Positions 43,520-51,858 are shown, counted from the stretch's first letter. The stretch is DNA of 64,000 nt from Amycolatopsis umgeniensis (GCF_014205155.1 NZ_JACHMX010000001.1:5766001-5830000), one strand, 5' to 3'. Made by a program: numbers and translations. Notes: generated from the letters alone by a model not told the origin.

Positions 43520-44596
43520 ATGCAGTTCGGAATCTTCACGGTGGGCGATGTGACGACCGACCCGACCACCGGGGAGGCGCCCAGCGAGTACGAGCGGATC
43601 AAGGCGATGGTGCGGATCGCGCTCAAGGCCGAAGAGGTCGGCCTCGACGTCTTCGCGACCGGCGAGCACCACAACCCGCCCTTCGTACCCTCTTCGCCGA
43701 CGACGATGCTCGGCTACATCGCCGCGCGGACGTCGAAACTCATCCTTTCCACCTCGACCACGCTGATCACCACGAACGACCCGGTGAAGATCGCCGAAGA
43801 CTTCGCGATGCTGCAGCACCTCGCCGACGGGCGCGTCGACCTGATGATGGGCCGCGGCAACACCGGCCCGGTGTACCCGTGGTTCGGGCAGGACATTCGG
43901 CAGGGGATCCCCCTCGCCGTCGAGAACTACCACCTGCTGCACCGGTTGTGGCGTGAGGACGTGGTCAGCTGGTCCGGCAAGTTCCGGACGCCGCTGCAGG
44001 AGTTCACCTCGACCCCGCGGCCGCTCGACGGTGTCCCGCCGTTCGTCTGGCACGGTTCGATCCGCAGCCCGGAGATCGCGGAGCAGGCCGCCTATTACGG
44101 CGACGGGTTCTTCGCGAACCACATCTTCTGGCCGAAGGAGCATTTCCAGGCGCTGATCCGGTTGTACCGCGAACGGTACGAGCACTACGGGCACGGTACG
44201 GCGGACCAGGCGATCGTCGGCCTCGGCGGTCAGGTGTTCCTGCGGCCGAAGTCGCAGGACGCGGTGCGGGAGTTCAGGCCGTACTTCGACAACGCGCCGG
44301 TGTACGGGCACGGGCCGTCGCTCGAGGAGTTCACCGAGCAGACGCCGCTGACCGTCGGCAGCCCGCAAGAGGTGATCGACAAGACGCTGACCTTCCGCGA
44401 GCACTTCGGCGACTACCAGCGTCAGCTGTTCCTGCTCGACCACGCCGGGCTGCCGTTGAAGACCGTGCTGGAGCAGCTCGATCTGCTGGGTGAGCACGTG
44501 ATCCCGGTGCTGCGCAAGGAACTCGACTCGCTTCGCCCCGCTCACGTGCCTGAGGCGCCTACGCACGCTTCGCTGTTGTCGGGGGTGACGGTATGA
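43520..44596 (+). CDS. Luciferase-like FMN-dependent monooxygenase
   Basis: A 358-residue LLM-class oxidoreductase of the two-component type that uses reduced FMN. Typical stretches are MQFGIFTVGDVTTDP, FATGEHHNPPFVPSSP and DLMMGRGNTGPVYPWFG. It overlaps the following NADPH-dependent FMN reductase by 4 nt (ATGA), giving a monooxygenase-reductase pair like the CE1758/CE1759 type of Corynebacterium. The organic substrate is not known. Start ATG 43520 follows AGGGAG. Confidence 0.9.
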   Translation: MQFGIFTVGDVTTDPTTGEAPSEYERIKAMVRIALKAEEVGLDVFATGEHHNPPFVPSSPTTMLGYIAARTSKLILSTSTTLITTNDPVKIAEDFAMLQHLADGRVDLMMGRGNTGPVYPWFGQDIRQGIPLAVENYHLLHRLWREDVVSWSGKFRTPLQEFTSTPRPLDGVPPFVWHGSIRSPEIAEQAAYYGDGFFANHIFWPKEHFQALIRLYRERYEHYGHGTADQAIVGLGGQVFLRPKSQDAVREFRPYFDNAPVYGHGPSLEEFTEQTPLTVGSPQEVIDKTLTFREHFGDYQRQLFLLDHAGLPLKTVLEQLDLLGEHVIPVLRKELDSLRPAHVPEAPTHASLLSGVTV

Positions 44597-45174
44597 CGAC
44601 GATCGCTGTCGTGACCGCGGGGTTGAGCCAGCCGTCCTCGACGCGGCTGCTCGCGGACAAGCTGGCTTCCGCGACTTCTTCCGCGCTGCCGGACGTGAAA
44701 ATCGAGGTGATCGAACTCCGCGACCTGGCCCTCGACGTCACGAAGAACATGCTGACCGGGTTTCCTTCCCCGGCCCTGCGCGCGGCCATCGACAAGGTGA
44801 CCTCCGCGGACGGCCTGATCGCCGTGACACCGGTGTTCACCGCGTCGTACAGCGGGCTGTTCAAGTCGTTCTTCGACGTGCTGGACCAGAAGGCGCTCGA
44901 CGGGAAGCCGGTGCTGATCGGGGCCACCGGAGGCACCGAACGGCACTCGCTCGTGCTCGACTTCGCGCTACGCCCGCTCTTCGCCTACCTTCGCGCCGAG
45001 CCTGTCGCGACGGCGGTGTACGCGGCTTCGTCGGACTGGGCTTCTCCGGGTGATCTCGACACGCGGGCTTCGCGGGCCGGACGGGAGTTCGCTTCGCGGC
45101 TCTCGTCGTCGCCGGTGGCGCCCGCGAGCAGCGGGTTCGTGCCCTTCGACCAGCTGTTGAACGCGGGGGAGTGA
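44593..45174 (+). CDS. NADPH-dependent FMN reductase
   Basis: A 193-residue flavodoxin-fold reductase supplying reduced FMN to the monooxygenase encoded just upstream. It starts MTTIAVVTAGLSQPSSTRLL (the FMN phosphate loop), has VTPVFTASYSGLFKSFFDVL and the GATGGTERHSL loop characteristic of this CE1759-like family. Start and stop both coincide with features: ATG 44593 overlaps the upstream stop, and its TGA (45172-45174) overlaps a repeat element. Confidence 0.9.
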   Translation: MTTIAVVTAGLSQPSSTRLLADKLASATSSALPDVKIEVIELRDLALDVTKNMLTGFPSPALRAAIDKVTSADGLIAVTPVFTASYSGLFKSFFDVLDQKALDGKPVLIGATGGTERHSLVLDFALRPLFAYLRAEPVATAVYAASSDWASPGDLDTRASRAGREFASRLSSSPVAPASSGFVPFDQLLNAGE

Positions 45175-45196
45175 GCAAGGGACCTTTGCTATCGCC
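45174..45196. repeat. Stop-associated AGCAAGGGACC repeat, copy 10
   Basis: AGCAAGGGACCTTTGCTATC then GCC; its first base is the last base of the FMN reductase stop codon. Confidence 0.75.
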
Positions 45197-45254
45197 TGGG
45201 TGAGGTGATCCACCCCGCGCCGGCACAAGGGTGGCGATTCAGCGTTTGCCGAAG

Positions 45255-45305
45255 TCGACGATGAAGGAATCGGGACGTTGAGTGTCCTGATTCCTTCATC
45301 GTCGA
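45255..45305. terminator. Long hairpin with GGGACGTTGAGTGTCC core
   Basis: 22-nt arms (45255-45276 and 45284-45305; TCGACGATGAAGGAATCGGG against its partner) with a single G-T wobble and the loop GTTGAGT. Loop and inner stem match 11654-11699. Confidence 0.65.
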
Positions 45306-45408
45306 TGGATCGTTTCGTTGATCAAGACCGCGCCTCCATCCTCCGGCCGGGCGGGACCAGCGCGTTCCCGGCACAATCGGTCTCAGGAACGACGGCGAGG
45401 AGAACACG

Positions 45409-45822
45409 ATGGGCATCGGAAAACCTGTGAAGCAGGTCCTGATCCTGATCGCGGGCGTCATTCTCCTGCTGGTCGGCATCGCGCTCCTCGTCCTGCCCGG
45501 ACCGGGTCTGCTGCTGGTGCTCGCGGGTCTGCTCGTGCTGGCTTCGGAGTTCCCCGCGGTGGAGAAGTACGTCGATCCCATCCGCGACAGGGCGATGAAG
45601 GCGGCGGAGGACAGCGTTTCGTCTCCGCTGCGCATCGCGGGTTCCGTGCTGGCCGGGCTGGGCCTGCTGGCCGCGGGGGTCGTCTGGGGACTCGTGCCCG
45701 GTCTGCCGCTCGCGGGCTGGAGCACCGGCTCGAGCCTGATCCTGTCCGGGCTCATCCTGTTCGCGTTGCTGATCTGGAGCTACAAGCGGGTGCAGGCCCG
45801 GAGGGTCGCGAAGGCCGAATAA
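45409..45822 (+). CDS. PGPGW-motif transmembrane protein (TIGR02611-like)
   Basis: A 137-residue membrane protein with paired hydrophobic segments at each end. It contains ALLVLPGPGLLLVLAGL, the PGPG hallmark of the actinobacterial TIGR02611 family, and a charged middle (FPAVEKYVDPIRDRAMKAAE). Function unknown. ATG 45409 follows a GAGGAG-like site. The TetR gene begins 29 bp downstream. Confidence 0.8.
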   Translation: MGIGKPVKQVLILIAGVILLLVGIALLVLPGPGLLLVLAGLLVLASEFPAVEKYVDPIRDRAMKAAEDSVSSPLRIAGSVLAGLGLLAAGVVWGLVPGLPLAGWSTGSSLILSGLILFALLIWSYKRVQARRVAKAE

Positions 45823-45851
45823 CAGCCGGGTGGTCTGGTACCGTGCGGCGC

Positions 45852-46535
45852 GTGTCCCCCGACTTCCAGCGCGCACGGCGGCCGGAACAGGTGGAGGCGC
45901 GGCGCACGGCGATCCTCGGTTCGGCGCGCGAACTCCTGGCCGAGCGGCCCGTGTCGCAGATCAGCCTGCGCGAACTGAGCGATCGCGTGGGCTTGGCGAA
46001 GTCGAACGTGCTGCGTTATTTCGACAGCCGCGAGGCGATCTTCCTGGAAGTCCTCGACTCGATCTGGGTCGCGTGGCTCGACGAGCTCGAAACCGAACTA
46101 GGCACCTCTAGTGACGCGAAGCCTGGTTACGAGCGCGAAGTGCGTGTCGCGACTGTCATCGCGACGTCGATCTCACGGCAGCGGCTGTTGTGCGAGCTGA
46201 TCAGCACCATGGCGGCCGTGCTCGAGCGCAACATCTCCGTCGAGACCGCCCGGACGTTCAAGAGCCGGGCGGGCGAACGGACCGAGCGGCTCGCCGACGT
46301 CGTCCGGACCCAGGTCCCGTTGGGCGCCGAAGCGGCCGGGCACTTCGCGAAGGCCGTCTTCATCCTTGTCGCGGGACTGTGGCCCTACGCGAACCCGGGC
46401 GAGGCCGTGGCGACGGTCCTGGCCGAACGGGGAGCGCCCGCAGGCCCCGAGATGTTCGTCGCCGGGCTGACCGAAGGGCTGGCGAACCAGCTGGTCGGCC
46501 TGGTCGTTCGCGCAGGTCAGAGCCTCGGGCGATAG
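45852..46535 (+). CDS. TetR-family transcriptional regulator
   Basis: A 227-residue regulator with the N-terminal helix-turn-helix AILGSARELLAERPVSQISL followed by RELSDRVGLAKSNVLRYFDS, and a TetR_C-type ligand domain. GTG 45852 gives VSPDFQRARRPEQ; an in-frame GTG at 45843 is an alternative and neither has a clear ribosome-binding site. Targets may include the aldo/keto reductase downstream (85 bp). Its TAG stop lies inside a recurrent repeat. Confidence 0.88.
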   Translation: MSPDFQRARRPEQVEARRTAILGSARELLAERPVSQISLRELSDRVGLAKSNVLRYFDSREAIFLEVLDSIWVAWLDELETELGTSSDAKPGYEREVRVATVIATSISRQRLLCELISTMAAVLERNISVETARTFKSRAGERTERLADVVRTQVPLGAEAAGHFAKAVFILVAGLWPYANPGEAVATVLAERGAPAGPEMFVAGLTEGLANQLVGLVVRAGQSLGR

Positions 46536-46550
46536 CAAAGGTCCCTTGCT
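46528..46550. repeat. Stop-associated AGCAAGGGACC repeat, copy 11
   Basis: GGCGATAGCAAAGGTCCC then TTGCT. The TetR stop codon TAG (46533-46535) is positions 6-8 of the element, so its first bases encode the last residues of the protein. Confidence 0.75.
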
Positions 46551-46619
46551 CCCTTCCCGCGCGAGCCGCAGCGGCCTGCCCTGCATAGGGTGAGCCGGAC
46601 CCACGAGCAAGGAGCGATC

Positions 46620-47477
46620 ATGAGCCCAGGCGGCACCCTCACCCTCGGCGATCTCACCGTGAGCCGGATGGGCTACGGCGCCATGCGGCTGTCCGGCCCC
46701 GGCATCTGGGGGCCGCCGGGTGATCGCGAAACCGCGATCGCCGTCCTCCGCGCGGCGGTCGAGCTGGGCGTGACCCACATCGACACCAGCGACTTCTATG
46801 GTCCGCACACGACCAATGAGCTGATCCGCGAGGCACTGCACCCATACACGGACAGCCTTCACATCGTCACGAAGGTCGGTGCGAAGCGGACTCCGGACAA
46901 GGGCTGGCCTTCGGCGCTTTCGCGCGAGGAGCTGACCTCCGCGGTCCACGACAACCTTCGCAACCTCGGCGTCGACGTGCTCGACGTCGTCAACCTGCGG
47001 CTCGCGGGTGAGCACGGCGTCTTCCCGATCCCGGTTTCGATCACGGAGCCGTTCGAGGTCCTCGCCGAATTGCGGCAACAGGGCTTGATCCGGCATCTCG
47101 GCCTGAGCCACGTCTCGGCGGAGCAGGTCAAGGAAGCCCGTTCCATCGCGCCGGTCGTCTGCGTGCAGAACGAGTACAACGTCGCGAACCGCGCCAACGA
47201 CGGTCTCCTCGACGCGCTCGCGGCCATCAACATCCCGTTCGTGCCGTACTTCCCGCTCGGCGGGTTCACGCCGTTGCAGTCCGGCGTGCTCGACGACTGC
47301 GCCCGCCGCGTCGACGCGACGCCGATGCAGGTCGCGCTCGCGTGGCTGCTCCAGCGGTCGCCGAACATCCTCCTGATCCCCGGTACGTCGTCGCTGCTGC
47401 ACCTGCACGAGAACGTCGCCGCCGCGAAGCTGGAGTTGCCCGAGGACGTCATCGCGGACCTCGACGCCCTCGCCTGA
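46620..47477 (+). CDS. Aldo/keto reductase
   Basis: A 285-residue TIM-barrel NADPH oxidoreductase. Catalytic residues are visible: Asp in HIDTSDFYG with the Tyr, Lys in HIVTKVGAKR; the expected active-site His is replaced in VDVLDVVNLRLAGEHG, as in the oxidoreductase subgroup that has Asn here (VVNLR). The cofactor loop ILLIPGTSSLLHLHENVAA is near the end. ATG 46620 follows AAGGAG. Physiological carbonyl substrate unknown. A strong hairpin follows 4 nt after the stop. Confidence 0.92.
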   Translation: MSPGGTLTLGDLTVSRMGYGAMRLSGPGIWGPPGDRETAIAVLRAAVELGVTHIDTSDFYGPHTTNELIREALHPYTDSLHIVTKVGAKRTPDKGWPSALSREELTSAVHDNLRNLGVDVLDVVNLRLAGEHGVFPIPVSITEPFEVLAELRQQGLIRHLGLSHVSAEQVKEARSIAPVVCVQNEYNVANRANDGLLDALAAINIPFVPYFPLGGFTPLQSGVLDDCARRVDATPMQVALAWLLQRSPNILLIPGTSSLLHLHENVAAAKLELPEDVIADLDALA

Positions 47478-47480
47478 TCC

Positions 47481-47533
47481 CGCGTGAAGGCCCCCTTCCC
47501 TCTGCTCAGCCGAGGGAAGGGGGCCTTCACGCG
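47481..47533. terminator. Long hairpin, GTGAAGGCC family
   Basis: 26-nt arms CGCGTGAAGGCCCCCTTCCC... and partner with a single mismatch, between the convergent aldo/keto reductase and ABC permease genes (4 bp from each). Nearly the same sequence as 20352-20404. Confidence 0.75.
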
Positions 47534-47536
47534 CTT

Positions 47537-48361
47537 TCAGAGGACATCCCGGCGCCGCAGCAGCCAGCCGCCGAGAGCCGCGAAGACCACCAGGTAGCCG
47601 GCCACCACCAGCGTCGCCTGGGAGACGCCGACGAGTTCCCCGATCCCCGGCGTCGCCCCGGAAGCGCCGAGCGACGCGGCCAGCGAACCGGCGTTGGCTC
47701 CCGGCAAGGCCAGCTGGAGCGTGTCGACCCAGTCCAGCAGCGGGGCCGCGACGCCGAACAGCAGGTTCTGGATCACCAGCAGCCACACCAGGCCGAGGCC
47801 GATCGGCAGCGCCACCCCGCGCATCGCGATGGCGAGCACCGCGCCGAGTGCCGCCCACGTCATCGCGATCAGCCAGCCCGCGCCGATCCCGGTGACGAGC
47901 TCGTCGAACGCGGGCCAGTTCATCGGCTCGCTTTCCGAGGACGCGATGATCGCGCTCGTGACCGCGCCGGTCGCGAAGCCGCTCAGCACGATCGTCAGGG
48001 TCGCGACGGCCAGTGCGAACAACTTTCCACTGTAGACGGTCAGTCGCGAGGGGCCTTGTGTCAGCACGGTCTTCCAGGTACCCCAGCCGTATTCGCTGCC
48101 GACGGCCAGTACCCCGATCACGAGCAGGATCGCCCCGAGGAACACCGGCAGTCCGCCGATCGAGTTGCCGACAAGGTTCGGCGGCATCGTCGAGGCCAGC
48201 CCGCGATCCGTGCCGGGCGCCCCGCTCGACGAGCCCGCCGCGCCCGCGAGCGGCAGCAGGTAGGTGAAGGTCAGGCCGAGTACGACCGCGATCCCCAGCA
48301 TGAACCAGTTCGCCGGACGCCGGACGAGTTTCGCCAGCTCGGCGGTGCAGCTACCCCACAT
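47537..48361 (-). CDS. ABC transporter permease (ABC-2 type)
   Basis: A 274-residue integral membrane protein with about six hydrophobic segments. It starts MWGSCTAELAKLVRRPANW and contains VGSEYGWGTWKTVLTQGPSR, hallmarks of ABC-2 permeases next to NatA-like ATPases. ATG 48361 lies inside the 3' end of the ATPase gene (11-nt overlap). Exported substrate unknown. Confidence 0.9.
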   Translation of the reverse strand: MWGSCTAELAKLVRRPANWFMLGIAVVLGLTFTYLLPLAGAAGSSSGAPGTDRGLASTMPPNLVGNSIGGLPVFLGAILLVIGVLAVGSEYGWGTWKTVLTQGPSRLTVYSGKLFALAVATLTIVLSGFATGAVTSAIIASSESEPMNWPAFDELVTGIGAGWLIAMTWAALGAVLAIAMRGVALPIGLGLVWLLVIQNLLFGVAAPLLDWVDTLQLALPGANAGSLAASLGASGATPGIGELVGVSQATLVVAGYLVVFAALGGWLLRRRDVL

Positions 48362-49247
48362 GACCTGCCACCTCTCCGGTGAGCTCGAAGAAGACCTGTT
48401 CCAGATCCCGTTCGCGGACGTGCAGTTCGCGGACCGGGATCCCTTCCGTGACGAGTTCGCGGTTCAGCCAAGACGCGCGTTCCGGGTCGACGGTCAGATC
48501 GAGTCCGGTCCCGCTCGCGCGCACGTTCTCCGCGCCGATCCAGTGCCGCACCAGATCGGCGGCGCGCAGGACCTCGTCGGTTTCGATGTGCAGCACCGTG
48601 CCGCCGCGGAGTTCGGCCACCGTGTTCTCCGCGACCAGCCTGCCGCGGGAGACGATGCCGACGCGGTCGCAGATCTGCTGGACCTCGCCCAGCAGATGGC
48701 TCGACAGCAGCACAGTGCAGCCCTCCGCGCCGAGCCGGCGGATCAGCACGCGCATGTCGGCCATCCCCGCCGGGTCGAGCCCGTTGGTCGGCTCGTCGAG
48801 GATCAGCAGCCGCGGATCCTTCAGCAGCGCCGCCGCGACACCCAGCCGCTGCTTCATCCCCAGCGAGTAGGTCGAATACCGGTCCTTGCCGCGATCGGTG
48901 AGATCGACCAGCGCGAGCACCTCGCCGACGCGGCGCGGATCCGTTCCGCTGTACCGGGCCAGCACTTCGAGATTGTCCGAACCGGACAGATACGGGTAGA
49001 AGCCCGGCGATTCGATCAGCGCGCCGACCCCGTCGAGGTCGCCGGGCGGTCTGCCGAACAGCCGTACGCTGCCGGACGTCGGCCGGACGAGGCCCAGCAG
49101 CATCCGCAACGTCGTCGTCTTGCCCGCGCCGTTCGGGCCGAGGAAACCGTAGATCTCGCCGGGCGGCACGGTCAGCTTCATCCGGTCGACGGCGAGGTGT
49201 TCTCCGTACCGTTTCGTGAGTTCGTCTGTGTCCACGGGAAGGTTCAT
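48351..49247 (-). CDS. ABC transporter ATP-binding protein
   Basis: A 298-residue ATPase with Walker A GPNGAGKTTTL, signature YSLGMKQRLGVA, Walker B LLILDEPTNGLD and switch His in VLLSSHLL. A C-terminal accessory domain of ~90 residues follows. ATG 49247 gives MNLPVDTDELTKRYGEH; the open frame extends much further upstream but has no family similarity there. Partner of the overlapping permease gene. Confidence 0.92.
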   Translation of the reverse strand: MNLPVDTDELTKRYGEHLAVDRMKLTVPPGEIYGFLGPNGAGKTTTLRMLLGLVRPTSGSVRLFGRPPGDLDGVGALIESPGFYPYLSGSDNLEVLARYSGTDPRRVGEVLALVDLTDRGKDRYSTYSLGMKQRLGVAAALLKDPRLLILDEPTNGLDPAGMADMRVLIRRLGAEGCTVLLSSHLLGEVQQICDRVGIVSRGRLVAENTVAELRGGTVLHIETDEVLRAADLVRHWIGAENVRASGTGLDLTVDPERASWLNRELVTEGIPVRELHVRERDLEQVFFELTGEVAGHVG

Positions 49248-49400
49248 GATGACAAAGGGTGGCCTCCGCGAGGCCGCACCACATCCGTTCGCGGGCGGCA
49301 CCTGGCGTACGCCCTGGGACGTAGCGCGTGGCCGGAATCCTGTGACATCCGTCGAAAACACCCGTATCGGCCACCAGGGCGACGACCTTAGGGTCGACGG

Positions 49401-49859
49401 GTGTCGAAAGTACTCCTGATCCTCCACGTACTCGCCGCCGTCATCGCGGTCGGCCCGGTCACCGTCGCGGCGAGCATGTTCCCGGCCGCCGCCCGGCGCG
49501 CGTTCGCCGAACCGGGCCCCGGGCTGTCGGTCCCGCGCATGCTCAACCGGATTTGCCGGGTGTACGCGATCTTCGGGGTGGCCGTGCCGTTGTTCGGGCT
49601 GGCGACCGCGGGCAGCATGCGGGTTTTCGGCGACGTGTGGGTGATCGTGTCGATCGTGCTCACCGCGGCGGCCGCCGGTGTGCTGGCGTTGCTGGTCCTG
49701 CCGGGGCAGAACGCGATCCTCGCGACGCTGGAAACCGCCCCGCCGTCGGAACCCGCGACGGCGGGGCGCGTGGCGATGTACACGGGGATGTTCAATCTGC
49801 TCTGGGCCGTGGTGACGGTGCTGATGATCGTGAGGCCGGGGTCGACGACCGGCGCGTGA
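49401..49859 (+). CDS. DUF2269-like membrane protein
   Basis: A 152-residue membrane protein with four hydrophobic segments, starting at GTG 49401 with VSKVLLILHVLAAVIAVGPV. The conserved His in the first helix and the overall layout resemble DUF2269-type proteins. Function unknown. Divergent from the ABC ATPase gene (153 bp between starts). Confidence 0.7.
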   Translation: MSKVLLILHVLAAVIAVGPVTVAASMFPAAARRAFAEPGPGLSVPRMLNRICRVYAIFGVAVPLFGLATAGSMRVFGDVWVIVSIVLTAAAAGVLALLVLPGQNAILATLETAPPSEPATAGRVAMYTGMFNLLWAVVTVLMIVRPGSTTGA

Positions 49860-49899
49860 GCCCATGCGCTCGGTTCCGGGCCCTTGCCCGCTTGAAGGA

Positions 49900-49948
49900 C
49901 GTGAAGGCCCCCTTCATTGCGTCTAGCGCAATGAAGGGGGCCTTCACG
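49900..49948. terminator. Long perfect hairpin, GTGAAGGCC family
   Basis: 22-bp perfect arms (CGTGAAGGCCCCCTTCATTG... and partner) around loop TCTAG. Inner stem CATTGCG is shared with 55246-55292. Confidence 0.7.
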
Positions 49949-49988
49949 CGGCATCCGTCGAATCCGGCGCAGACTCGCCACCGTTGGG

Positions 49989-50043
49989 TGTCGCGAAAGC
50001 CACTTTCGGGACGTCAGACGTCCCGAAAGTGGCTTTCGCGACA
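49989..50043. terminator. Long perfect hairpin, TGTCGCGAAAGCC family
   Basis: 27-bp perfect arms (49989-50015 and 50017-50043). The outer 23 bp are identical to 11559-11613 on another part of the window. Confidence 0.7.
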
Positions 50044-50064
50044 TCGGGGTGGCCACACGTGCAG

Positions 50065-50121
50065 GCGTTGTGAACGCCACTTTCGCAACACTGAAGGTTG
50101 CGAAAGTGGCGTTCACAACGC
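50065..50121. terminator. Long perfect hairpin, related GCGTTGTGAACGCC type
   Basis: 25-bp perfect arms (50065-50089 and 50097-50121) around a 7-nt loop. It shares the GCCACTTTCG segment with the neighbouring hairpin, and ends 25 bp before the stop of the convergent gene at 50146. Confidence 0.7.
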
Positions 50122-50145
50122 ACCCGCGGCCACTCACGAGCGCTT

Positions 50146-50601
50146 TTACGCCCTCAGCAGTTGATTGAAGAACGAGCGGTAGCGGCGCAGCGCGATCCGC
50201 AGGTCTTCGGTGGCGGGTTCGCCTTGGCTCCAAGCGGATTCCAGTTCCTTCTTGTGGTCCGCGAAGGTCGCGGCCAGGTTCTGGATCACGACGGCGACGA
50301 GTTCGTCGGCCTCTTTGACCGCCCGCTGCGGATCGTCCACAAAGGCCGTCTGGATGCCTTGCCAGCTGTCACGGAACCTGTCCACGTCGACGTTGTCGAA
50401 CAACGTCTGCGCCTCGTCTTCGTGGCGTTCGGTCGTGGATCCCGTGGCGGGCTCGGGTTCGGCGGCCACCAGATCCTCGGTGCTCAGGGCGTTGTCGGCG
50501 CCGTCAGCGGTCCGTTCCTCGTCGAGCCGATCCGTCGTCCCCGCGACGCTCTCCGTGGTCCGCGGTTCCGTTCCCTCGGTTCCCAGAGGCCTGCTTTCCA
50601 T
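50146..50601 (-). CDS. Conserved actinobacterial protein, paralogue of its upstream neighbour
   Basis: A 151-residue soluble protein. The first ~75 residues are acidic and low in complexity (likely disordered); the C-terminal helical domain (DRFRDSWQGIQTAFVDDPQR, then AVKEADELVAVVIQNL and TEDLRIALRRYRSFFNQLL) clearly matches the C-terminal domain of the upstream protein. ATG 50601 follows AAGGAG by 9 nt; the gene starts inside the upstream gene, overlapping it by 98 nt in another frame. Function unknown. Confidence 0.75.
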   Translation of the reverse strand: MESRPLGTEGTEPRTTESVAGTTDRLDEERTADGADNALSTEDLVAAEPEPATGSTTERHEDEAQTLFDNVDVDRFRDSWQGIQTAFVDDPQRAVKEADELVAVVIQNLAATFADHKKELESAWSQGEPATEDLRIALRRYRSFFNQLLRA

Positions 50602-51151
50602 GAGTTTCCGCTCCTTCGCCACCATCGGTCAACAGATCTTCGAACACCTCGCGGTAGTGCTTCATCGCCTCACGCATGTCCTCTGTGGACATTTCGGAAT
50701 CCCGATGGCGCACCAGCGTGTCGTGTCCGGCGCGGTAGTGCCGCAACGCGTTCGCGTGCCGGACGGACAGGTCCGCGAGCTGCTGGTCGTACCCTTCGGT
50801 CGGGTAGCCGCGCTCGGCCATCAGGGAAACCAGTACCCGGTCCGCCTCGACGACGGCACCGGACGGGCGGTCGACGAACTGTTCCTGGATCAGCGCCCAT
50901 TCCTGCGCGTACCGGTCCTTTGTGGACGACGGCAGTGGCCGGATGTCGAGATCCGAATGGCGCTTCACCCGCGACGACAGCTCGCGTTCCGCTTCCCGCG
51001 GGTTTTCGTGTTCCTTGACGGCCCGGTCGTATTCGGGCCCGAACGTCTCTCGCAACCGCCGCCTGCGCTGCCCCGCGACGACGAACCAGGCGGCCGCTCC
51101 CACCACCAGGATCGCGGCGATGACGATGATGATGACCAACCACGTGGGCAT
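50504..51151 (-). CDS. Membrane-anchored conserved actinobacterial protein
   Basis: A 215-residue protein with one N-terminal transmembrane helix (residues ~4-26), a charged linker, a helical domain (RYAQEWALIQEQFVDRPSGA, then VVEADRVLVSLMAERGYP, DLSVRHANALRHYRAGH and TEDMREAMKHYREVFEDLL) and a hydrophilic 45-residue tail. The family is widespread in actinobacteria but uncharacterised. ATG 51151 follows GGAGGAG. The disordered tail is encoded over the start of the next gene. Confidence 0.78.
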   Translation of the reverse strand: MPTWLVIIIVIAAILVVGAAAWFVVAGQRRRRLRETFGPEYDRAVKEHENPREAERELSSRVKRHSDLDIRPLPSSTKDRYAQEWALIQEQFVDRPSGAVVEADRVLVSLMAERGYPTEGYDQQLADLSVRHANALRHYRAGHDTLVRHRDSEMSTEDMREAMKHYREVFEDLLTDGGEGAETHGKQASGNRGNGTADHGERRGDDGSARRGTDR

Positions 51152-51593
51152 CGTTATCTCCTCCGGATGTCTTGCCGGTCAACCCCCGACAGGCCGTGAG
51201 TTCCCCGGCATTTGTGACCGGAAACCCTTGTGCCGCAAGAATCTTTGGATCTTAGGCCGGATGGCGCAGCGGGCTTCGTCGAGTGCGTGCGCGGCTTTTC
51301 CGGCCGTTTTCCCCGCGTTGCCAAGGAGTTCGGTGATGATCTCGGCCCGCGACCGGATCGGGGGCGGTGCAATACCCGATCGGCCATTCGGCGCAGATCG
51401 TGAGGTTTGCTAACCAGGCGTCCCCCTAATGGGTGCCGCCGATGACTCAGTGTAGGTAAAAACTCCCGATCACTGCTCCGTTGTGGCACTATTGCCCCGT
51501 TCGCAGGAAGAGGGCCTGCGGACAGAGGGGGCCCAGGTGTGACGGGGCTGCCTGGTACGACAAGGAAAGATCGTCAGGGGAGGAGATCGTCAA
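51152..51593. other. Gene-free region upstream of the small protein/CHAT pair
   Basis: About 440 bp between divergent genes with no credible coding sequence, no long hairpin and no recognised operator. It must hold the promoters for the membrane-anchored protein (minus strand) and the CHAT pair (plus strand). A more AT-rich patch lies near 51440-51500. Confidence 0.4.
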
Positions 51594-51767
51594 ATGTCGA
51601 CGCCTACGGACGTCAAGGATCCCATCGGTGAGGAAGAGCCGGTCGACCCGGCTCAGCCCCAGCCCGACCAGGGAGAACACCAGCACAGCCCCGACTGCGA
51701 GCACAAGAACGTGCGCGCCTGGGAGTGCCCTGGCGGCTGCGCTCAGACACCGCCGCCCACTCCCTGA
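51594..51767 (+). CDS. Small cysteine-containing protein upstream of CHAT gene (57 aa)
   Basis: ATG 51594 is preceded by GGGGAGGAG and reads MSTPTDVKDPIGEEEPVDPA, an acidic proline-rich first half, then a C-terminal part with Cys35, Cys45 and Cys49 (SPDCEHKN, WECPGGC) and a PPPTP tail. The Cys/His spacing could bind a metal or form a disulfide. No known family. It ends 91 bp before the CHAT gene on the same strand, so co-transcription is likely; a role as substrate or regulator of the CHAT protein is only speculation. Confidence 0.6.
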   Translation: MSTPTDVKDPIGEEEPVDPAQPQPDQGEHQHSPDCEHKNVRAWECPGGCAQTPPPTP

Positions 51768-51858
51768 GCAACGCTCTGGGCTGAGAGGTTTCGCCCGTCA
51801 CCCGGGTTCGCGCCGGTGGCGGGCGACTCTCGGCTACGGAGTGTGCTGTCATAGATCA

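Noticed and set aside
51154..51489. A 111-residue open frame in the region upstream of the CHAT pair
   Set aside because: No start signal or motif; composition is typical of non-coding high-GC DNA.
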